A stretch of DNA of 64,000 nt, taken from assembly GCA_011009095.1 (NCBI GenBank), contig VTPC01090587.1, positions 1,285,718 to 1,349,717 on the forward strand, read 5' to 3'. Positions 48,609-59,805 of this stretch are shown one piece after another (the first letter of the stretch is position 1; every line of letters starts with the position of its first letter). The DNA is from Ignelater luminosus. Lineage: Eukaryota; Arthropoda; Insecta; Coleoptera; Elateridae. The notes below the pieces were generated by a model, which saw only the letters and a program-made list of their open reading frames with translations, was not told where the DNA came from and ran no database searches. Made by a program: the position numbers and the translations under genes.

Positions 48609-49642
48609 TACAGGGTGATTCCGAAATAAAGGTTATCCTCTTAAAGGTGGATAGCAGTGTGATACATACATTTGCGATAAAAAACGGTAGATAAAAATTG
48701 CATAGTTTCCAAGAAAAATGCGATTGAAATTTAACCGCTAAGCCAAGCCGGTCCTGCTCTAATACTTTTACTTAAGCAAAAATCAATAGGGGTTGACTGA
48801 CTGTCCCTGTCATTGGCAGGTAGCTCTTGCTATTTATGTGAGGGGTATAATAGTTTTTCTGGTTTTTACAATGCCATAAATAACCAATGGGCACATTTAT
48901 AACTTTTACTTTTTAATCTGTAAACAGAAAAATATCTGAAGACTCGAAAACTTCAATAAGCATTATGCTACATAAATAAAAATTGGTTGAGTTTATTGAA
49001 TTGAATTAAATACAGAGGCGATAGTTAGTGGTACCTTCCACACCCATGTTTCACTTAAGTAGTATGTGTATCCTTTGCCATTTAAAATGTTTTTTATTCA
49101 AGTGACTAAATAATAATAATAAGGGATTAAAATATTGCTTGTGAGACTGGAGTCTAATTGTTCGTGACATAAATTATGTTAGTATTATTTTACTAATTGC
49201 ATTTCAACAACCCTGCATGTTAAACATATTTAGGGCTGGTCGCAATTTCTTTAATTTCCTCAACTTCAGATTTAAGAAGGGAAAGTTGTAAAATATCCAG
49301 GGGGTAGCTTATGATGGAATTTATTGTTCATTGTGCTACTACACCTGCGTTAGTTCCAAGAAAATAGGCATATCTGGTAAATTTTCATTCTTGCACTACA
49401 ATAGTTTTCAAACATCATAAATCTCCTTAACTTTCACTTTTTAATTCAAAGGCGAGAATACAAGAAACACTTTTCTTTTTCTAATCAGAGACGGCTTCAG
49501 TTTTTAATATTCAGGAAAATTGTCAAAATTTTCAACTTTCACGGAGCCACTTCGTTTTTCATTTTTTGTCTTCTTTTAGCCTCACTTATCAGTTATCACC
49601 TATTCAAAGAATAAATACCCTTTATTTCGGAATCACCCTGTA
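48609..49642. mobile_element. 1.03-kb non-autonomous Tc1/mariner-type element
   Basis: The termini TACAGGGTGATTCCGAAATA AAGG and the mirror CCTTTATTTCGG AATCACCCTGTA are identical over about 25 bp. TA flanks both sides (48607-48608, 49643-49644). No transposase ORF is present. Confidence 0.75.
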
Positions 49643-51289
49643 TACAGAAACTAGCATAACCTAAAACCTCCGCGCTTCCGTTTTACTTCTTGTGTTTAGT
49701 TTGTTTGTAAGTTTTGTTTTTGGATTACAGACTGTAACGTGAATACCTAAACACTATTTATTTTAGATTTGGCGGGTATTGTATTCAAATTTGCTAGTGT
49801 AAATTGGACGTCGACTCAGTTGGGTACTAGCGCATACTGTTCATGCGACTTTCACGTGATCACTGCATTGGTTCGCCGATTTTAGTATAGGACAGATTTT
49901 AAAAACACGTGTGGATGTCTGAGGACACCTTAAAAGACATCTGGTCACTATAACTTGTATATTCATACTGTGTTATTTTAAAAACTTTCCATCTTTTATA
50001 TCTTGTAAGCAAATCAAAATATCTAAACAAGAGAAAAACAGGTAAATTAGATACAGAATTAACTTGATAATAGATGTTGCGGTGTTTGCCACCCCAGCAC
50101 ACCTAACCCCAAAATAAAAAATCAAAATTAAATAAACGCAATTCAATTGTTTTAGTTCTTATTTTGAATACAAAACAAATAAATTTAAACGTTTTTAATT
50201 AAATAATGTAAATTGAACTGTTAATAGAAAGTTAAAACAAAATAGGCATTTTTGAGGATAGTGCCTAAAGGTAGCAACTCAGGTTGCAAGCACAGACGAT
50301 AAATTGAACTGGACCTCGCATAACATATATTTCATATACCTTGTTTACAATCCAGTAATGTCGATGGCGACGTGCGGTCAAGAGTGTGGAAGGAGGTAGC
50401 TAGGGGAATATGGTGGGCGTTAAGTAAGGTTAGTTACGCCATAAGCGCAATGCTGCGCTGGAGGCAGGGGTCACAGAATATCTTAAGTCAACACGCAGTC
50501 GTTTGCTTAGACTGTACCCTGTTGAAGAACGAAAAATGTAAATAAATGAGCCTATTTCAATTTATCGTCAGTGAAGTTGCACTTGTACACTCAAAACAAT
50601 GAAGATGCGATAGTTTACATAAGAAATATAGCCTATCTTTGTTGCTATAATGACAATGAGTTTGTGCAACCTTGTCTTTATTTTGAGTGAAGAATTAAGT
50701 GCCACTACACATATTTTGAGTTGAAAAATGAGAATTGAGCTGTTGTTGTTAGGTTAGGTACTCCTTTTACAGAAGTGCATATTCTCTACTGACAGTTCAA
50801 TTTACATTATTCAATTAGAAATGTTTACATTCATCCGAAATAAGTACTACAATAATTGAAATGCATTCATTTACTTACGTAACATGATTTAAATTCATCA
50901 CTAAAATTCGTTGTATAACTTTCAATCTAGTAAGTCGATGCGGATTTTGTTTTCAGCAAAAGATTGCTACTGTTATTAGGTGTGTTCGATGAACCAAACA
51001 ATTCAGCTCTTAGCTTTGCAGAATTTGCTGTGATTTACTAAACGACATAACTATTACTTTTAACGTCAAGGTAAAATGCCACTTTCATTTCTGCTAAAAT
51101 AGGCTGCTAGCTGTTCTAAGCGTAAAAAGAGTACGCTGTCAGCGCTTCAGCAAAACTCAGCTTGCTGAGAACGTAGCGGTACGTTCAATACGAATTTCAG
51201 AGTCAATTGAACACACCTATTCCTTGTCCAATGACGTATCGCAAGATTTTGAGGTTAGGTTCGATAAAGCGAAGACAGAGATATGTATT
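49643..51289. other. Intergenic DNA with inverted repeat at 50190-50830
   Basis: AATAATGTAAATTGAACTGT near 50203 pairs with ACAGTTCAATTTACATTATT near 50795. The rest has no recognised gene or ORF with family resemblance. Confidence 0.4.
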
Positions 51290-51531
51290 ATAGTCTGTCC
51301 CACGACCAGATAGAGTAGTAAATTATTACGGGAGGAGTTAGTTGACAGCAGCCCGTTTTACACTTCGTAATTAAAGAACTACTGATTTCCCGCAAATTTG
51401 AAATTGCGCTGGCGCTGTTACATTCTGTTTGCTGGTGTGAAGCTGACCCACCAATCAGGAAATATTTTTCAAACTGCCCGCTTTTCAAGGGGCGTTTTTA
51501 TTACTCGATCTGGTCGTAGAGCAGACAATAG
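51290..51531. mobile_element. ~240-bp MITE (TAGTCTGTCCCACGACCAGAT ends)
   Basis: The left ~33 bp (TAGTCTGTCCCACGACCAGA) mirrors the right end (TCTGGTCGTAGAGCAGACAA) with about 5 mismatches. No ORF was found. The related start TATAGTCTGTCCCTGGCTCG occurs at about 55242. Confidence 0.6.
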
Positions 51532-52722
51532 TTAACTGTATATCTTGGTGTTTGTTCCCAGATCCAAAAATCTTCTCGCGACTCTAGGCTTGAATTCACG
51601 TTAGCCCAGTATGGCTTCCCTTCGTGAATGCCTATTTAATAGTATACAGGGTGGAGTATTGTTATAAAAGAAATGGTGGAAAAAGTCGAAATCTCCATAG
51701 TTAACTAAATGTTACAAAAAATAAACCAAGCTACAGGTAACTGATGATAAAAAATGCTTATTTTAATAACCATTTTAAGAAATTAAGAGAAAAATAATGA
51801 TTAGATTTAACGCGGATAATTTTCAAATATTCTGGCTTCTTCCTAGGTTTAGAAGGCTAAACTCCAACTTAAAAGGCGTTTTCTCGGGCGCATAAGTATG
51901 CTTGCCTTAGACGAAGTATGTTTGCCTTAGACGAAGTATGTTTGAGTAAGACATTCTCTTGAAAATTAGTGATGCCACACCATACTGACGCTCTTTACGA
52001 AAGTAAGGTACGGTAAGCTATATTCATCCTACTTGTGTTGCATGCTATCGCATCAAATGTTTGTTTGTGATTACTGTAGCTTCCTTTTCTTATTTTCGCA
52101 TCAACTGCAAACTTTGCGTACGTCACATCCCAACGATGGCGCATCACTACAACCACAGAGGATAGGGATACAGAGAATTCACTTCAATGTAAAGGCCTAT
52201 GGGAGCATTTCAAAGTTTCAATTGTCACGTGGTACCCCTTTGCGCATGTGCTGTTTTTTTTAACAACAACTGTTCAACTAGAAAAAATGTAAACAGGACC
52301 GCATTCAAGACATTTAGAAAGTTTAGATTATTTGCACAAATAATGATAGTCTTAAAAAATATTAATAACAAATAAGACGCACACTAAACTGATTAACAAT
52401 ACGTTACACCACAAATCATAAAAAACTTTAAAGATTGTCTATAAACCAAGTGCCGATATTTGGAAACGGAGAAATAAGATAACATAAAATAATTGCGCTC
52501 GAGCTAGTCCACTTCTGCAATGTGCGCAGAGCAGACAAGATTTCAGTACCTCTACGCACATACAAGAAAAGGATAGAACATCGTCCAAGTTTCTATTAAG
52601 AGTGAATTCTCTGTATCCCTATCTTCTGTGCTACAACTAACGCAAACTAAAGGCCGTTTTACATTACACTTTTTTTGGCTAAACTATTTACTAAACTAGT
52701 TACTATACTAGATTGCATACTA

Positions 52723-54042
52723 TACAGGGTGGTCCAAGATTCCGATCTAGTAAGATGACAACTTTATGTTAGCAGATAGAAACAAATTGACAGCAGAGAG
52801 CGACATAGTGTCTCTGGAAGCATAACCTAAAAATATTTTGAATTATACAAGGTGTTCGACGTGTTTGTGGCAGCACCCTGTATAGTACTTTATTTTCGAA
52901 TTCTTTATTACATTTAGATTCATTTTTATTAACCATATGTTTGGTCTAAGTTGCGCCGTTTTCGAGATATTTAATATTTTTTGAAAAAATTTAGTTTTAC
53001 ATTGTTTTAGAAATTTTGAAATATCTCTGGAACTAAACAGGATGCGAAGATACGGTTTGATCATCGTGCCAAATATGGGCTGCTACATCAATTGTGTTAC
53101 AAATGACTTTGTTAAAGATTACTATGGTCCTGTTATGGATCATTGAAAATTGTATTTTTTTTGCACCAGCGCATTCGTCACGTTACAAACCATCTTAATG
53201 ATACGTATCGACGATGAATTGGTTGTCATAGCCCTATAAGATGACCTGCAAGATGTAATGTAGTAGTAGGTACTGTTCTGCTAAAGATTGCTAGATTTCC
53301 TTTCTTTTGTTTTGTTAAAAACACAAAAAAAGTACAAATGTACATGTACGTATGCATAATTCAAATGTTAGTTGCAACTACTGTTTCTAAGCACAGCCCC
53401 CTTTACTAAATGTGGTTCTTTAAATTAACAAAATTAGCATTTTTATAAAATAATGCTTAAACCACCGCAGATAGACCCAAAGACTATTAAATAAAAATGA
53501 AAGAAAATTAAATTCTAAGTCTAATTATACAAAAATTTTCATATCGTTCTATTTAAAAATATCAAGTTATCCATGATAGAAGATCTTCATTTTCAATGAT
53601 CCATAATAAGACCATAGTAATCTTTAACAGTCATTTGCAACACAATTGATGTAGCAGCCCATATTTGGCACGATGATCAAACCGTATCTTTGTATTCTGT
53701 TTAGTTCCAGAGATATTTTAAAATTTCTAAAACAATGTAAAACTAAATTTTTTCAAAAAAATATTAAATATCTCGAAAACGGCGCAATTTAGACCAAACA
53801 TATGGTTAATAAAAATGAATTTAAATGTAATAGGGGATCCAAAAATGAAGTAATATACAGGGTGTTCCATTTGAAAAATTAAAGTAAGACGCTGCCACAA
53901 ACAAGTCGAACACCCTGTATAATTCAAAATATTTTTAGGTTATGCTTCCAGAGACACTATGTCGCCCTCTGCTGTCAATTTGTTTCTATCTGCTAACATA
54001 AAGCTGTCATCTTACTAGAGCGGAATCTTGGACCACGCTGTA
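52723..54042. mobile_element. 1.3-kb foldback element with ~430-bp arms
   Basis: The left arm at about 52723-53150 and right arm at about 53575-54042 are reverse complements at high identity (TACAGGGTGGTCCAAGATTC end, GACAGCAGAGAGCGACATAG / CTATGTCGCCCTCTGCTGTC, AATATCTCGAAAACGGCGC). The ~420-bp spacer has no ORF. The right arm contains a 70-bp insert absent or shortened in the left arm. Confidence 0.85.
53855..53924. mobile_element. ~70-bp micro-element with TACAGGGTGTTC ends
   Basis: TATACAGGGTGTTCCATTTG and GTCGAACACCCTGTATA bound about 70 bp. The matching place in the left arm (about 52848-52880) holds a shortened form between ACAAGGTGTTCGAC and CACCCTGTATA. Confidence 0.55.
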
Positions 54043-55584
54043 TTGAACTTAAATTTCCCGTTTGAATTTAGAAGATTTTAAAGGTAGCTGCTAGAGTTGT
54101 TGCCAATGTCGCTAACAGTATATTATAAATACATAAACAATTTCGATTCCAGAGATCAAGAGCACATCAAATTTATTAGTTATTAAAGATTGGTACCACT
54201 GGAAATTGGTCTAATGCGCAGGTCTAGTATACAAACTTGGCTGAAAAATAGGACCGGACCTAGTTTTAAATCTAGCATGAAAACTTGGAAACGATTGTTC
54301 TAATTTGCATTATCCAAGTCGAGCTAGTTTTTAATGTAGTCAAAGTTCTCGACGAAAAAAAGTATAATGTAAAACAGCCTTAAAGTTTAATTATAATGCG
54401 CAGTAGAACTAAAAACGTCCAGGCTGAGTCTATTTTAACCCAAGATGTGTTAATTCGCTCCACAAGCGTTCGTGCAAATATTGTGTTCATTCCGTTCATT
54501 CGTGTTTGGTATGTTTTGTGATTATTTTATAATTTCCATATAAAAACAGTTTTTCTGAGAACTGATTCTGTTTTAGTATTTTAACAAATAGAAAAATAAT
54601 TCATTTTTTCAATAAATCTTTTCAATTCAACAATACAAAATTCGTTCGAAACGCCACTGCCTTTTAGCGAGGTTTTTCCCGCCACGTAAATGACGTCAAC
54701 CAAGTAGCTCTTTACATTTTAAAATGTCTCTTACTAACTTTACCTTACGCAGTAAGCTCGCGAGGAAACACTTAAGTTTTCTTGTATATCTTAAAGCATA
54801 TCAGTTGTTATTAATGTCACCGCTTCATATAAACGTGCTATAGCATCTTCAAGTCTATTTAATAGGAGTACGAAAGACTTTCTCCTTCATAAATCTCTAG
54901 AAAAAGAAATCAAAGGGATTTTAAGATCAGGAGATCTCGATGGCCAGTGTTACTGTTCTTGGTAACATCTATAGTTAACTATGGAGATTTAGACATTTTC
55001 GTTTTTGTTTTCCACTTATTTTGTTTTAAGAAGGCTGTTCCTGGCAGTTGGCGCATGAGTTTTCTGTATAAAGTATATTAAGGTAAGTGTCATCACTGCT
55101 GCACTATCTGGACTCATGGGCGTCTACAAGGGTGAATCTGTAATTGTAACATTTTAAGTTTTTAATATGAAACACTTACAGATGAGTATGCTTAATCTGT
55201 GCAAACATTTTTACTTTCGCGTTCATTTTTACTTTTCAATTTATAGTCTGTCCCTGGCTCGACTCCGGAATAGGTGTAACGAGTCAAAAACTTCATTCTT
55301 TATAAAAGTTCTTGCTTGTTTAAAAACTGACGTCTACCGAGTTAATAATGCTTATTTTAACACTGTTACGGGTAGAGTTTTAAAAAAGGAGCCCAAGAAT
55401 AAAGTGCTTTTATTTTATAAACTAGAAAGAAATGTCACACGCATTTTCGGATTGTTTAGTCTCTAAAGTGACGGAGTTGGAGAACGTATACTAGAAAATG
55501 AGTTATTAAATTACTAAAAAACAATAATAACTTAGTTGTTAATTTAGAAATTATTTGTAGTGAAAATATAAATATAATGAACTA

Positions 55585-55910
55585 GATGAGGCCCGGGGCG
55601 GATAGCCCCTTCCCCCCCCAGGTATGCAACTGTGTAAATATGTACGAACGACAATGATATTTATACTTTACTAGATGTGGCCCGGGGCGGACCGCCCCCC
55701 GCCCAGGTACGCCACTGAGTAAACATGTACGAACGATAATGATGTTTGTACTTAATAATTGAAACCCGATACTTTCATATTAGTGAGCTAATTAAAAGAC
55801 AATTATACACCGTCCGATACAGTACGAAAACAAACGCGGTCCGGATCATTACGAAAATGTAACCCGCCCGGTACAGTACGAAAATCATCTCGGTCCGGCT
55901 CAGTATTGGT
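55585..55910 (+). repeat. Tandem repeats (~110-bp and ~45-bp units)
   Basis: Two ~110-bp units begin ACTAGATGAGGCCCGGGGCG and ACTAGATGTGGCCCGGGGCG (about 55578 and 55669) and end TGTACGAACGAYAATGAT. They are followed by two or three copies of a ~45-bp unit with CAGTACGAAAA and CGGTCCGG (about 55810-55905). Confidence 0.7.
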
Positions 55911-56344
55911 TAGAATAGATTAGATAAAATTTAATTTAATCGCATTGTTTTCTAATAAAAAAGTGACCGAGTTTTTGGCAAGGATTTAGGATGCTTAGTT
56001 GTGGCGAGTGAAGAATTGGAAACATCTGGATTTCAAAAACTATTGGTAACGATTTAACAAGCGATCCTGTACGTTCGTTATATGTTCTCTGTTAGTTTTC
56101 TTTGAGATAGTGTAGATTTTTTTCTGGAATTAAACTAAACTCAACAAAAATGTATTTGACTAACAAAGTTATTATCAAAAAAAGACATTGAGCAAACACC
56201 TAGTACGAAATACTTATGTGTTATTAGTTAAAATATCGCATGGACTGCAACTATGTGCGGTTTCTTACTACAGTGCATTTTCAACGAACTCGGCAAGGAG
56301 TCGTTACTGAATTCGCGAAGTCTGTCTGTCTATCCATTCGCATT

Positions 56345-56590
56345 TTTTAAAATTTTGAGATTCTAACTTTAGATTTGGATTCTATATCAAAAACTAAAGA
56401 AAACGTGGTGTCTTCGTTTTTTTAATATTTCCTCGGGGACATAATCAAAATGACCGCCGGAATTTGAAAAATTTTAAAGATTTTGTTTTTACTTTAGAAT
56501 CGTATTCTACATCAAAAAATAAGAGATAGGTATATCTACTTTTAGTTTTTTGATATCACCTCGGGAACATGGTCAAAATGGCCGCCGAAA
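56345..56590 (+). repeat. Two ~125-bp direct tandem units
   Basis: Units near 56350 and 56468 share TTTAGATTTGGATTCTATAT/TTTAGAATCGTATTCTACAT, TCCTCGGGGACAT/CACCTCGGGAACAT and CAAAATGACCGCCGGA/CAAAATGGCCGCCGAA. Confidence 0.65.
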
Positions 56591-56651
56591 GAACAAAACG
56601 GGGTTCGTTGTTGTTATATAATACTTTGCATTCCCAGATCTGTCCCAGATG

Positions 56652-57040
56652 CAGGGCCGTAGCTGACGGGCGGGCAGTGCGTGTCTAACACGCAGGTACC
56701 ACTTATAAGGGGCGCAAATTTAATGAAATCGCATTCATACTTTTTTCGGGCTACACCCGATTTAAAAAATTATAATGGTACACAAGGTAATAGAAAAACA
56801 TTTTACAAGATTCTTTTCTCGAAAAACGCCTCCTTCCGTCCAAAAAGTGCGTTATTCCGTTTGTTCGAGGGCGCAAAAAAGGCAGCGCGAATGCTTTTTT
56901 TGCTTCGAGCGCTCTTTACGAATCCATTTTTCGTAGGGGTGGGACAGAGGAAAATTGCAGAAAACTCTGACGGATCTTTTGGTGAAGAAACCGATTTCCT
57001 AGGTCCAACTGTTTGTTTTCTATTCGAACTCAAAGCGCGA
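56652..57040 (+). other. Possible hAT-type end and adjacent ORF of unknown nature
   Basis: CAGGGCCGTAGCTGACGGGC at about 56652 has the look of a hAT terminus, but no partner was located. The 135-codon frame at 56681-57088 resembles no family known to me and is probably repeat-derived. Confidence 0.3.
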
Positions 57041-57334
57041 AAGTTTTTGGTGTTTTTCCATGTATCGTATATGTATAGAAATAATTAAAGCACCTCCTTT
57101 GTTCTTTAAAAGATGCGTATGCTTAATATGTTCTATAAATAGAAACGAAATTGTGTTTAAACTTTGTTTTGTTTATTTGATACAAAATTTAATAGAAACG
57201 GTGAAATGTGTAGTTCGTGATAAACGAAACGAACGATTTTTTTAAAGTTGTTTTAAGCATGTTAAGCGTTGTGCATTGGTTTTTTAAATTATATTAATAA
57301 TCCAATAGACAATTGAAAGATAATTAATAAAAAA

Positions 57335-57640
57335 AAGATAAAATCCCAGTGGCGTGCGTTTCAAAATCAGTTTGATTTTATATCTGGTAGTTTTAAACCT
57401 GCGGTGATGCAACTTAGAAATTGGCAAGCTCGCAAGGTTCTCAAACAAAAATATAAAATCCCAGTGGCGTGCATCTGCAGTTTTGAATTTGCGGTGATAT
57501 AATTTGGAAATTGGCAAGCCCAGAAGGTTCTCAAACAAAAAAATAAAATCCCAGTGGCGTGCACCTCAAAAACCGTTTTATTTTATATGTTTGGCAGTTT
57601 TAAATCTGCAGTGATGCAGTTTGGAAATTGGCAACATTGT
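57335..57640 (+). repeat. Three ~95-bp tandem units
   Basis: Each unit starts ATAAAATCCCAGTGGCGTGC (about 57338, 57451, 57542) and contains GCGGTGATGCAA-like and TTGGAAATTGGCAA words. The middle unit lacks an internal ~25 bp. Confidence 0.8.
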
Positions 57641-57880
57641 TGTTTTTAGAATGGTTCTGATCAACACTGTCGTTTTAAAAATTGTTGTGATGAACCTTGT
57701 CCTGATTAACATTGCAGTGATCAACATTGTCGTGATCAGCATTGGCGTGATCAACATTGTGGTTTTCGACATTGTTGTTTCTTAGCATTGTTCTTATCGA
57801 CATTGTTCTTTTCGACATTGTCGTTATCGGCATTGTGGTCATCGACGTGGATGTCATCGACTTTGTCGGGATCCACGCCG
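57640..57880 (+). repeat. ~15-18-bp minisatellite (AACATTGTCGTGATC type)
   Basis: About 13-15 imperfect copies of a unit like GATCAACATTGTCGT occur. It directly follows the 95-bp array, whose last unit ends in the same GGCAACATTGTTG word, so the short array may have grown from its edge. Confidence 0.8.
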
Positions 57881-58552
57881 CGAGGACCGAGTAGGGATTG
57901 TGCGGCGAGCCTTGAGATTCAAACCTTGTTTCTCTGATTATATTAAGTAAAAATAAAAGGATGGTAGTATTTTACCTTATGTTCAGCTAAAGTGAGATTG
58001 CAGAATAATATGTTTCTAATTAATTTAGAAATCTTAGTGTCTTTAATTTTACAAAGTTAGCACGGCATCACATTGCATATTTTTTCTACCTGTAAAAATG
58101 AACTTAAACCACAGCCTACTCTGAATTCTATAAAAAAATACACTGTAGCTGTAACCGTCGAAGTAAATTAGAACGCTTTCTATTGTGCATTCCAAGCACA
58201 CGATATAAACATGCATGTGAAATGTAAGACAAACAAGACTATTGCCCTTCTATTTTATTTGTTTGAGACAGCAAATTTTGCAATTTTTTTGTGACATTGT
58301 ATTGTCTTAATTTGATTTACATCATTAAAGATAAAAAAGTTTTGTTAAATTATCGAACGTTATTGTATTCTCATCATGTTATCTCGTGACAGACAAACTA
58401 TGTACTATTAAGTACACATTATTATTTATTCTCTGTGCTAACAGTTTAAACATAAGTTGCATTATCATTTAAATACAATAAATTAAAGCGATAAGAGGGA
58501 TTTGTTAGATATTTTAGGTAGGTACTATATATGTATTGTGCTTGTTTCCTAG

Positions 58553-58611
58553 GGTGTTATAAAGTCGCATTCAGATCTTTTAAGTTTCATGTAAAAGATA
58601 AGTGTCAGAAA
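58553..58611 (+). promoter_or_regulatory. Probable spliced 5' UTR of the aldolase-like gene
   Basis: A pyrimidine-rich TTGTTTCCTAG ends at 58552 and could be a 3' splice site for an upstream non-coding exon. The start codon chosen is at 58612. Confidence 0.35.
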
Positions 58612-59805
58612 ATGAATGCTTTAACAAAACAGAAAGAAGAATTGCAGAAAATAGCAGCAACTCTTGCGGAATCTGGTAAAGGTATATTAGCTGCCGATGA
58701 ACCTTTAGAATATATGAAAACCGTTTTAAATGATATCGGGTTGGAGAATTCTGAAGAAAACCGACGAAGGTACAGGGAAGTTCTTTTTACATCTGATAAA
58801 TCTCTTGGAAAGTATCTTTCAGGTGTTATTTTACATCCTGAGACGGTTTATCAGAAAACCAAAGAAGGGATATTATTTGTTAGACTGTTAAAAGAAAAGG
58901 GAATTCTTCCTGGCGTTAATGTTGATAAAGGACTTGTACCTTTATATGGGACTAATAATGAAACCACTACTCAAGGTTTATTTACATTACTAATGCAAAA
59001 TATATTAATTCTATAGGTGTTTAACTTTAGGACTTGATAATTTAGCTAGGCGTTGCGAAGAATTTAAAAACAGCGGTTGCTGGTTTGCAAAATGGAGATG
59101 CGCTTTAAAAATCGGTTCAAATACACCATCATCCTTAGCTGTTTCGGAAAATGCAACTGTTCTTGCACGTTATGCTTCAATATGTCAAGCGAATGGTCTT
59201 GTACCTATTGTGGAACCTGAAGTACAATTGGAAGGTGATCACGATTTGCAACGTGCTGAAGAAGTTACGGAGATCGTTTTGACTGCAGTTTATAAAGCTT
59301 TGAAAGATTATAATGTATTTATTGAAGGAACACTTTTGAAACCTAGCATGGTCTTGCCTGGACGATCGTGTTCTATCAAATACCAGCCTGAAAACATTGC
59401 ACGTGCAACTGTAAATGCACTTTTACGTAGCGTGCCCGCTGCTGTACCTGGAATTGGTTTTCTCTCTGGAGGACAAACAGCTGATGAGGCTACCGAAAAT
59501 TTGCTATGTATTAATAGGTACCATGTTTTGTTTGTAAATCATTATTATTAATGTGCTTTGCATTATACAACCTGTATTTTATAGTTATGCTGGAAAAAAA
59601 CCATGGGCTTTAACATTTATTTTTGGCCGAGCTTTGCAATCTTTTGTACCAAATATTTGGAAAGGGAAGGAAGAAAATATTACTTCCGCTCAATCAGAAT
59701 TAATTAAACGAGCAAAGGTATTGTGTGAATTACAATATATTAAGAGAGTATGTAAAGATTTTATTTTAGGCTAACAGTAATGCGTCATTAGGTTGTAAAG
59801 ATTAA
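58612..59805 (+). CDS. Divergent class I fructose-bisphosphate aldolase paralogue
   Basis: Class I aldolase fold (glycolysis enzyme that cleaves fructose 1,6-bisphosphate by a Schiff-base lysine). Exons are 58612-58975, 59031-59517, 59585-59717 and 59770-59805, giving 339 residues against about 363 in the family. Conserved: [20 protein letters not shown] (Lys146 region), [16 protein letters not shown] (Schiff-base Lys229), FLSGGQ and LKPWALTF-like [14 protein letters not shown]. Changed: the segment after AADE (usually STGSIAKR, phosphate binding) reads PLEYMKTV, and the usual GIKVDKG reads GVNVDKG. The C-terminus stops at [11 protein letters not shown] and lacks the ~20-residue tail with the terminal Tyr. 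An upstream in-frame extension to 58531 exists but has no family match. Poly(A) signal lies at 59936-59941. Confidence 0.9.

Larger units (their letters stand above)
51644..55030. repeat. Nested set of inverted repeats (outermost pair)
   Basis: The outer arms at about 51644-51720 and 54955-55030 share GAAATCTCCATAGTTAACTA and its mirror. Inside are a pair 52155-52182 / 52601-52628 (GATAGGGATACAGAGAATTC), a pair 52650-52678 / 54354-54382 (AAGGCCGTTTTACATTACAC) and the large foldback 52723-54042. No host gene is seen in this 3.4 kb. Confidence 0.65.

Noticed and set aside
52843-53927. Paired ORFs on the two arms of the 1.3-kb foldback
   Set aside because: They mirror each other because the arms are inverted copies; the sequence is not protein-like.
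57367-57857. Minus-strand repetitive ORFs (TTMLITTMLI-like)
   Set aside because: They are translations of the tandem arrays, not genes.
58531-58611. N-terminal extension of the aldolase-like protein
   Set aside because: It begins before a plausible 3' splice site at 58552 and has no counterpart in aldolases; the start at 58612 aligns with the family.
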